A stretch of DNA of 20,815 bases from a virus. Below are positions 15,621 to 20,815 of the stretch, piece after piece (position 1 is the first letter of the stretch; each line of letters opens with the position of its first letter). Under the pieces are notes generated by a model, which did no database searches, was not told the DNA's origin, and saw only the letters and a program-made list of their open reading frames with translations. The translations under genes were made by a program, and so were the position numbers. The stretch covers positions 1 through 20,815 of IMG/VR virus record IMGVR_UViG_3300010354_000848; one strand, given 5' to 3'.

Positions 15621-16087
15621 AGTTTGTTAATTTTATTCAATTCAGATTTCATTTCTAATTCAGTTTTAAAAGGGCCTTTGTAGGAATACCGTTCTAGTGT
15701 AATAAGTTTAGGACAAAAACTTTTAACCCAACCTTTTCGAAATTGAATTATATAGTATCCTGCACAGAATTGACTTTTACTTTTTTTACTTTTTGTAAAA
15801 ATTGGTAATTTTTTCTTTATATTAAAGATTGGATCAAACGGTTTTGAACTACAAGGGTAATCATATATTTGATCTGGTATTGAGATACTAGATTCTAATT
15901 TTTTCTGTGGTAATTCTATACCATATTCACCTAAGTTTTTAACTAATAATTTCTGTCCTTGTTTTGTTAAAATATAACCCCTTTTGTTTTTTTGGATAGA
16001 ACCTATTTTTTCTCTACCATTTTTAATGATCCATTCTTTATCTGGAATGAGTTCTTTTGTTTCGATTCTAACAGACATATCTTGCAT
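15617..16087 (-). CDS. Conserved T4-like phage hypothetical protein
   Basis: The 156-residue protein starts at the ATG with GGAG seven bases upstream, overlapping the end of the nuclease gene by 20 bases. An ATG nine bases further in (MSVRIETK) is possible but has no such site. The protein is Lys-rich and basic, with KRGYILTKQGQKLLVKNL suggesting a small winged-helix-like part. A central PCSSKPFDPIFNIKKKLPIF segment and a C-terminal half with FCAGYYIIQF, WVKSFCPKLITLERY and KGPFKTELEMK follow. The three central Cys at about residues 79, 108 and 125 could bind a metal, but I see no full zinc motif. Its place directly after a nuclease gene hints at DNA-related work, which is not proven. Confidence 0.7.
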   Translation of the reverse strand: MQDMSVRIETKELIPDKEWIIKNGREKIGSIQKNKRGYILTKQGQKLLVKNLGEYGIELPQKKLESSISIPDQIYDYPCSSKPFDPIFNIKKKLPIFTKSKKSKSQFCAGYYIIQFRKGWVKSFCPKLITLERYSYKGPFKTELEMKSELNKINKL

Positions 16088-17054
16088 TTAATGGCTCCGC
16101 ATAACTTTGAATTTGTTCGCTAATTTTTTGTAAATCGTATGTGGCACAAAATTTAAGTAATCTTATGCCAACTTGTGGAATATTTTTATTTTGATTAATT
16201 GTTTCATTTATTACGTCAAACATAAGATCTCGAACCTCAGTCGGTTGTGATCTAAGATCGCAGAGTAATTTATTTCTTTCGTAACATTCTTTAACACGTT
16301 GTTCTTGCCCTTCGTGATCTGTCCAACGTTGTAGCATGAGATTATTCCAAGCCCATCCTTTGCTGTTTCTATCAGCAAATGCTTCTCTTAATCCTACTTT
16401 GTTCTTTGAACCCTTTTCACGTACACCCGGAAAGGCGGAGAAGATGTTATCACTGGTATCACCACGCATACACTTTTCAAACAACAGCCATTCTGGATCT
16501 GGGGCAGTCTTGACTTCACCTGTTTTCTTATCTTTTACAGGCTTGCCTTTTTCGTCAAAGTATCCTTCATGTGTAGTTGTTACACCACTTACACCATTAT
16601 ATTGCTTGACATTAGGCGCAATTAATTGAGCAAAGTCACCATCTGTAGATATGATAACATGATGATCATTTGGGTGAAGGTCAATCCAGCCGGCAATGAG
16701 ATCATCTGCTTCGAGTTGTGGATGATGTAGAACTGTGGTATTGGTCTTGTCTGTGATAAACTCTTTAAATTGATCAAATGTTTCCCAAAACACACGATCT
16801 TCTTCTGCTTCACGTGGACTTAGGGCAGCACGAGCATCTGAACGGTTTCGTTTGTATGGAGCATAATGGTCCTTACGCCAAGAACGTCCCTCTAAGGCAA
16901 ATACAACATGACTACCATTAAAATCCTTCCATGCCTTGCGAACACTACTAAGAATAGTATGTATGCTCATACCGACTTTATCTTCGAGATTCCCTCGAAC
17001 TACGTGTCGAGCACGGAAGAATGTATTTGCTGTATCAACTAAAATATAAGTCAT
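16068..17054 (-). CDS. FEN-like 5' nuclease of the T4 RNase H type
   Basis: This 328-residue protein has the metal-binding acidic pattern of the 5'-3' exonuclease/FEN family: Asp7 in ILVDTAN, the basic WRKDHYAPYKRNR segment (59-71), LEADD (114-118), STDGDF (136-141) and RGDTSDN (197-203), followed by a helix-hairpin-helix-type AFPGVREKG (207-215). T4 RNase H, of about 305 residues, uses the same fold to remove RNA primers from lagging-strand fragments. The same work is likely here, though a general 5' exonuclease role cannot be excluded. The ATG forms an ATGA overlap with the preceding stop and has GAGG four bases upstream. The C-terminal 120 residues are less conserved. Confidence 0.88.
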   Translation of the reverse strand: MTYILVDTANTFFRARHVVRGNLEDKVGMSIHTILSSVRKAWKDFNGSHVVFALEGRSWRKDHYAPYKRNRSDARAALSPREAEEDRVFWETFDQFKEFITDKTNTTVLHHPQLEADDLIAGWIDLHPNDHHVIISTDGDFAQLIAPNVKQYNGVSGVTTTHEGYFDEKGKPVKDKKTGEVKTAPDPEWLLFEKCMRGDTSDNIFSAFPGVREKGSKNKVGLREAFADRNSKGWAWNNLMLQRWTDHEGQEQRVKECYERNKLLCDLRSQPTEVRDLMFDVINETINQNKNIPQVGIRLLKFCATYDLQKISEQIQSYAEPLNARYVC

Positions 17055-17530
17055 GAAACCTCTGTTTTTCCGTCATCACGGAGAGCACGATTAACATAAC
17101 CAGAACCACGGCGTTCCATATCTACACCAGATTCTGCCCCAACATTACGACAAAGTTCACTGAACCAAGCATCGACGATTTCTTCATCTGAATCACCTTT
17201 GTAGCCTGCTTCACGCAATTGTAGCACAAAGTATTCATTCCAGTCAAGTTCAAAAAATCCATTTTTTAAATTATCTTTATTAACATGGGTTTCTAACACC
17301 TGGATCCAAGGTTCTTTCTTTTCTGTTGCTAGTTCTTTTGGTGTCAATTTAGCCAATCGTTTGGCTTCTTCTGCTTCTGCAAGTTCTTTGTTCGCTATTT
17401 CTAAAAGACGATTTTTTTCTTCTTCTGCTGCTCGAATAGCCTGTTCTGCTTCCATTTGACGTTGAATAGTTTCGGCAATGGCCTTTTCCATCTCTTCTAT
17501 ACCAAAAATTTTTCTAAGTAGTTTTTTCAT
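17051..17530 (-). CDS. Conserved T4-like phage protein with coiled-coil N-terminus
   Basis: The start at 17530 gives 159 residues beginning MKKLLRKIFGIEE; an upstream ATG at 17554 has no better ribosome binding site and lies deeper in the preceding gene. Residues 12-60 are Glu/Ala/Lys-rich and should form a long coiled coil. Residues 62-145 hold a conserved block: KLTPKELATEKKEPWIQVLE, GFFELDWNEYFVLQLREAGY, then DEEIVDAWFSELCRNV and a GSGYVN segment. I know this type from T4-like cyanophages, where it stays uncharacterised. Its stop overlaps the nuclease start (ATGA). Acting with the nuclease at replication is a guess from gene order. Confidence 0.75.
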   Translation of the reverse strand: MKKLLRKIFGIEEMEKAIAETIQRQMEAEQAIRAAEEEKNRLLEIANKELAEAEEAKRLAKLTPKELATEKKEPWIQVLETHVNKDNLKNGFFELDWNEYFVLQLREAGYKGDSDEEIVDAWFSELCRNVGAESGVDMERRGSGYVNRALRDDGKTEVS

Positions 17531-17762
17531 GTTTATATGCTGGGTTGGGAACATCTAATTCAAATATATGAATATGTGTTTGGGAACCTGTTTCTTTTAG
17601 ATATTCCATTGTTCTATTATGTTCTGCTTCTACTCTTGTTAGATAAAATCCTGTTCCTAAATAGTTTCCTGAAGTATAACCAGTAGGAGTGAAACTCATA
17701 CCATCCTGTTTTACAAGGAAATATACTTTGACAAATTCTGGAATATCTAACGGTTGTGTCAT
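17514..17762 (-). CDS. Hypothetical protein, 82 residues
   Basis: I chose the ATG at 17762, whose bases overlap the queE stop (ATGA) and which follows a GGGGG run usable as a ribosome binding site; a longer frame from 17771 adds only three residues. The 82 residues have a Tyr/Thr/Gly-rich middle (GMSFTPTGYTSGNYLGTGFY) and a VEAEHNRTMEYLKETGSQTH segment. No family is recognised. Gene order, tightly coupled between queE and the coiled-coil gene, suggests shared timing rather than a known partnership. Confidence 0.65.
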   Translation of the reverse strand: MTQPLDIPEFVKVYFLVKQDGMSFTPTGYTSGNYLGTGFYLTRVEAEHNRTMEYLKETGSQTHIHIFELDVPNPAYKHEKTT

Positions 17763-18613
17763 GTCCCCCACTCGTTCTTAAACAAGGGAACTTGTAGCCT
17801 ATCACTGTATCTTAGTCCATGTTTCATACAGGCCAATGCTACATTCTTATTATTTAGGCTGTAGACACTTTCTACACCACCGACCGGCATGAGATAGACT
17901 TCTCCCTCAAATCCAGCATCTCTGTATTCCATTGTGGCACGTAGAGCATCGTGAACATCTTGCTCTGTGGCTACTACGAACTTAAGATAGGTCCAACCGA
18001 TTTCTTCATATTCACATACTACTTCTGGTTTGATCGCTTCTTCCCATTTCTCACCGCTGGAAGGAAGTTTGGCACTGACTGAGAAGGTTATAATATTGGT
18101 ATTTGCCTCACGTTGGTTAATCCAAGCAATTAACCTACGTTTGAAATCTGGTAAGAGTTTTTGAGTTCCATTGGTCTCAAATGTGATTTCTTTTAGATCC
18201 TGCATCTTGGGGTGATCTAACAAGTCTGGATAACTACGTTGCCAACCTAACAAGGGTTCTCCGCCTGTAATTACAAGATGTTCCCTCATCCAACGCTTGT
18301 AGGGTAACATTTCCATAATAGCATCTACAATGGCATCAGTTTCCAATACAGGACTAAAGTCCTTAAATCGCGGATCCCAACTGGCATAACTATCACAACC
18401 TGAATGAACTAATGGTAAGTCTTTGTAAGTTTTAAATTCTACAATGCGGTTGGCTATTTCATTTCGTTCGTTAGATTTCTCGCCACGTGGCATACCAAAC
18501 CCGTCACAGGTAAAGTTACAACCAAATACACGTAGGAACACACTGGGTACACCCATATAGCGTCCTTCACCTTGAACACTGTAAAATAATTCTGATACTT
18601 TTAATTTTGACAT
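17759..18613 (-). CDS. queE: 7-carboxy-7-deazaguanine synthase (radical SAM, QueE type)
   Basis: The 284-residue enzyme would convert carboxy-tetrahydropterin to 7-carboxy-7-deazaguanine, an early step to preQ0, queuosine or deazaguanine-modified DNA. Family marks are SVQGEG (12-17), the cluster region starting FGCNFTC (30-36), GGEP (117-120) and ETNGT (146-150). The canonical CX3CX2C is altered: Cys32 and Cys36 are present, but the third Cys, in the CDS position typical of QueE, is Cys73, after a 36-residue gap. The start at 18613 is preferred over 18649 because AGGA lies six bases upstream and the protein then begins with the usual N-terminus. It follows a homing endonuclease gene by two bases. 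No other deazaguanine gene is in the window. Confidence 0.9.
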   Translation of the reverse strand: MSKLKVSELFYSVQGEGRYMGVPSVFLRVFGCNFTCDGFGMPRGEKSNERNEIANRIVEFKTYKDLPLVHSGCDSYASWDPRFKDFSPVLETDAIVDAIMEMLPYKRWMREHLVITGGEPLLGWQRSYPDLLDHPKMQDLKEITFETNGTQKLLPDFKRRLIAWINQREANTNIITFSVSAKLPSSGEKWEEAIKPEVVCEYEEIGWTYLKFVVATEQDVHDALRATMEYRDAGFEGEVYLMPVGGVESVYSLNNKNVALACMKHGLRYSDRLQVPLFKNEWGT

Positions 18614-18615
18614 AT

Positions 18616-19650
18616 TTATTCCTGACTGTTTATTATTTTTGCCTGCCAACCTAGATTAAAAAGTTTATTACGTCCTTTTTGACCTTTCACTAGATTTCTT
18701 AAAGAGTCATATCCTATATTTTGATCTTTACAAAATTGATGAAGTTTTCCATGTACTATATGTTTATTACCTAAAGGATCTATTATTTCCCATAATTTAC
18801 TCATCGGATGTATATAAGTTGAAGGCATTTTTTTGCCTTTGTTCCAGGAAATTATTTCACCGGATGCTATTTTATTCTTTCTAGTTAATTTCATTTTTTC
18901 TATCGATTCTTTAGAATGTTTCCATCCATTTAGTTTTTTGGTTTGAGCAGATTTTCTACCAGATTCTAAAAAGTTTCTATTTTTCCAACCTTGGCTATTA
19001 TGTCTTTTTTCTAAAAACTCTTTTTTCCAATCTTCATTTTCCCATCGAATTTTCATCAATTTTGCTTTTAATTGTTTATTATCTTCTGTCCACCAATTTT
19101 TATTTTTTTCTGACATTATTTTTTTAGTTTCTTCTGAATGGTGTTTCCCTCGCCACGGATTTTTTTCACCTAACATGTAAGCCTGCCTGTATTCTTTTGT
19201 TCTATGATTTGCTTCTTTAATTTTTTTTATAGATTCGGGCGTGTGTTTTTTTCCTTTAAATGTGCCCCCATGTTCAGCAAAATGTTTTTTCATTGCAATG
19301 ATATAGGATTCTCTTACTTTTTCATAGATTTTTGAAGATACAATGTAATTTCTTTTTTGTTTTTTATTTCCTGAACCATTAATCATTACGTGCAACGCCA
19401 TTGACATTTTATTGTGCATTTTTGGAAGCATATCCATTTTCCATAACAGCAAATGTGCTAGATAATGTTCTCTAGGATATAACTTAACTTTGTTATCAGT
19501 TGTGTCCTCGCCCCCGAGACTTATAGGGAGAATATGATGAACTTCTCCGTAAGAATTTTCTGGAAAAATTCTGTTTTTAGCAAATAAAATCAATTTTTCG
19601 TATCTAGACGAATATATGTTTGTTCTAATTCCGTTCGGCCAAGGTATCAT
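18616..19650 (-). CDS. Free-standing HNH homing endonuclease with NUMOD3 repeats
   Basis: This 344-residue protein has an HNH nuclease core at residues 38-67 (HHILPISLGGEDTTDNKVKL, then REHYLAH, with likely metal ligands His38/His39, Asn53 and His62). Repeated basic DNA-binding motifs of the NUMOD3 type follow: FKGKKHTPESIKKIKEAN (131-148), PWRGKHHSEETKKIMSEK (165-182) and WKHSKESIEKMK (243-254). The C-terminal 60 residues look like another intron-endonuclease DNA-binding module ending GWQAKII. Such enzymes spread between phage genomes by cutting uninfected alleles. The start has AGGAG seven bases upstream. The gene is very AT-rich (15 G+C in the 60 bases from 19081) compared with its neighbour queE, which supports recent arrival. 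Confidence 0.9.
   Translation of the reverse strand: MIPWPNGIRTNIYSSRYEKLILFAKNRIFPENSYGEVHHILPISLGGEDTTDNKVKLYPREHYLAHLLLWKMDMLPKMHNKMSMALHVMINGSGNKKQKRNYIVSSKIYEKVRESYIIAMKKHFAEHGGTFKGKKHTPESIKKIKEANHRTKEYRQAYMLGEKNPWRGKHHSEETKKIMSEKNKNWWTEDNKQLKAKLMKIRWENEDWKKEFLEKRHNSQGWKNRNFLESGRKSAQTKKLNGWKHSKESIEKMKLTRKNKIASGEIISWNKGKKMPSTYIHPMSKLWEIIDPLGNKHIVHGKLHQFCKDQNIGYDSLRNLVKGQKGRNKLFNLGWQAKIINSQE
18620..18623 (-). promoter_or_regulatory. Shine-Dalgarno site deciding the queE start
   Basis: The minus strand has AGGA six bases upstream of the ATG at 18613, within the last codons of the endonuclease gene. It favours the start at 18613 over an in-frame ATG at 18649, which would lie further inside the endonuclease gene. 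Confidence 0.7.
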
Positions 19651-19667
19651 TTTTATCTCCTTTTGTA

Positions 19668-19696
19668 AATATATATTATTATTTAGGATTTGTCAA
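19668..19696 (-). promoter_or_regulatory. Sigma70 promoter of the endonuclease-queE operon
   Basis: Read on the minus strand, TTGACA (19696-19691) and TATATT (19673-19668) are separated by 17 bases. The -35 is a perfect match and the -10 matches five of six. The expected start is close to the AGGAG site and the ATG at 19650. The -35 region overlaps the leader of the divergent radical SAM gene, so polymerase bound here could block ribosome-site transcription on the other strand. Confidence 0.75.
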
Positions 19697-19698
19697 AC

Positions 19699-20553
19699 AT
19701 GCAAACAACCAAAATTTTATGGAATCTTCATAGCCATTGTAGAGCAGAATGTTCATATTGCCCTGTACAATTTTGGGGAGGCCCTGAACCTAGACACATT
19801 CAAGATTATATGAATGTTCTCACAAGAATTGTTGAACATTTCAATAGTTTAGATAGAATGATTGAATGGACATTCGATGGAGGTGAACCATTGGAGATGC
19901 ACGATTTCCCTCAAATGTTGAAATATTGTAAAGAAAATAATGGTAAAATAACTTTAAATTCAAATGGTGGAAGAATATGGCTGGACTGGTGGGCGGTAGA
20001 ACCTAATATAGATCATCTTAATTTAACCTATCATTATTGGCAAAAAGAAAGTCTTATAAAATATATTTTAGATATTTTTGTTAAAAAATCAAAATCAATT
20101 AATGTTATGGTTCCTATTAGGCCTGATTTTTTCGATTGGGATATAGAAAGATGTCTAAAAATTGAGCAACAATATGGCATCGTTGTAGGAAAAAATCAAC
20201 TATATAAAGATTCTAGTCAAGTTAGAGGGTTATACGATTACACTGATGAACAATTGAGAATAATGAGAGGTGAAGAATTAGTTGAAGAAAATATCAAGCA
20301 TAAAGAAACAACATATGCTGAACGGAATGAGCAAATAGTACAAGAAAGTCCTGTATATCTAGGTAAATTGTGTAACACAGGTATAGAACGGTTGTATATC
20401 ACACATGACGGTTGGGTATCAGGAAGTGCATGTAATAATACTCATTTGGGAAATATATGGGATAATTCGTTTCAATTAAGGACATCACCTACTGTTTGTA
20501 AAATGTTAGCATGTACCAATAATGATGACCAACAAATTACAAAATTTGTTTAA
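19699..20553 (+). CDS. Radical SAM protein with SPASM/Twitch-like C-terminus
   Basis: I start at the ATG at 19699, with AGGA ten bases upstream; the frame runs from a TTG at 19690. The 284-residue protein has the radical SAM cluster motif CRAECSYC (Cys14, 18, 21; CX3CX2C), GGEP (61-64) for SAM contact, and LNSNGG. Its last 65 residues carry Cys225, Cys245, Cys267 and Cys272, with RLYITHDGWVSGSAC in between, as in SPASM or Twitch domains that bind extra iron-sulfur clusters. Members with such tails often modify peptides, proteins or nucleotides, but the substrate here is unknown. No promoter was clearly identified on this strand; a TAAATAT-like sequence sits upstream. It stands back-to-back with the endonuclease-queE operon and shares 17 bases with a convergent gene. 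Confidence 0.85.
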   Translation: MQTTKILWNLHSHCRAECSYCPVQFWGGPEPRHIQDYMNVLTRIVEHFNSLDRMIEWTFDGGEPLEMHDFPQMLKYCKENNGKITLNSNGGRIWLDWWAVEPNIDHLNLTYHYWQKESLIKYILDIFVKKSKSINVMVPIRPDFFDWDIERCLKIEQQYGIVVGKNQLYKDSSQVRGLYDYTDEQLRIMRGEELVEENIKHKETTYAERNEQIVQESPVYLGKLCNTGIERLYITHDGWVSGSACNNTHLGNIWDNSFQLRTSPTVCKMLACTNNDDQQITKFV

Positions 20554-20704
20554 ATCGTAATTCAAATGCAGAGGTAAGACAACTAAATGTTTTCATAGTA
20601 AAAGTATTAGTATAGAAAACCCATGTTTCACCATTGATGTCACGTATGTCATCTATTTCGAATAGATCTCCATTACTGCCATACCACTTACTGCCTATCT
20701 TCAT
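20537..20704 (-). CDS. Small phage protein, 55 residues
   Basis: The 55-residue frame opens with ATG and MKIGSKWYGSNGDLFEIDDI, preceded by GAGGA about seven bases upstream, a strong ribosome binding site. It continues with NGETWVFYTNTF and ends FELRFKQIL. The pattern of a short beta-rich protein, with the RDINGETWVFY segment, resembles small proteins of T4-like phages, but I cannot name it. Its 3' end overlaps the radical SAM gene by 17 bases on the opposite strand. It follows another minus-strand gene by nine bases. Confidence 0.65.
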   Translation of the reverse strand: MKIGSKWYGSNGDLFEIDDIRDINGETWVFYTNTFTMKTFSCLTSAFELRFKQIL

Positions 20705-20713
20705 ACTGGTTCC

Positions 20714-20815
20714 TCAAAATGGAATATCATCTTCATCTTCTTCTGATCTCAAAGTGGCCAAGCATACATTATAATCAATGATAAATGCTTCCCAACTTTT
20801 ACGCATAGCAGGCCA
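20714..20815 (-). CDS. Unknown phage protein, C-terminal end (5' part outside window)
   Basis: The minus-strand frame is open from the window edge to a TGA at 20714-20716 and encodes at least 33 residues. These read PAMRKSWEAFIIDYN, then ATLRS and the acidic ending EEDEDDIPF. An acidic tail ending in DDIPF is known from bacterial single-stranded-DNA-binding proteins, where it recruits partners, but the part before it does not look like that fold, so I make no assignment. It lies nine bases upstream of the 55-residue gene and is probably co-transcribed with it. Confidence 0.55.
   Translation of the reverse strand, partial: WPAMRKSWEAFIIDYNVCLATLRSEEDEDDIPF

Noticed and set aside
18612-18620. 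AATAAATAT on the minus strand, similar to the late promoter motif.
   Set aside because: It overlaps the queE start codon, so a transcript from it would begin inside the gene. The sequence is explained by the endonuclease stop and the queE leader.
19616-19813. Plus-strand open frame of 65 codons overlapping the radical SAM start.
   Set aside because: It is in a different frame from the radical SAM gene, which has a proper motif-bearing protein, and it has no ribosome binding site of note.

Overview
This window looks like part of the genome of a lytic T4-like myovirus, most like the marine cyanophage and Pelagibacter-phage branch. Three things point there: a long run of virion structural genes on one strand, a block of nucleotide- and DNA-metabolism genes with small conserved hypothetical genes on the other, and tight gene packing with ATGA-type overlaps. 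The DNA is AT-rich. No tRNA, integrase, CRISPR array or photosynthesis gene was seen. No gene-free stretch reaches 300 bases. The longest is about 85 bases and holds a promoter and a terminator.

Plus strand, 1-10134: seven tail or baseplate-fibre type genes. The first enters from outside the window. A 967-residue structural protein and a 536-residue fibre-like protein follow, then a candidate late promoter and a 203-residue protein. The last three are tandem paralogues that share an N-terminal module with a GQLW[YF]D motif. One of these ends in a tail-collar domain and the last in an 'AERY' C-terminal domain. The run ends at a TTAA that is also the stop codon of the convergent thymidylate synthase gene.

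Minus strand, 14660 down to 10131: a MoxR-type AAA+ ATPase with a consensus sigma70 promoter and its own terminator. Next, from a second promoter, comes an operon of a metallopeptidase/VWA protein, three small phage proteins and thymidylate synthase. The ATPase and the HExxH/MIDAS protein probably work as a pair.

Minus strand, 19650 down to 14692: a strong promoter drives a free-standing HNH homing endonuclease gene, queE (7-deazaguanine synthesis), two small genes, a FEN-like 5' nuclease of the T4 RNase H type, and two further small genes. Two more small genes follow behind a hairpin and a candidate late promoter that may give stage-specific translation.

Right end: a divergent plus-strand radical SAM protein with a SPASM/Twitch-like cysteine-rich tail converges on a 55-residue minus-strand gene, followed by the 3' end of another minus-strand gene. 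Functions come from recognised motifs. Host identity and any DNA-modification role are inference.
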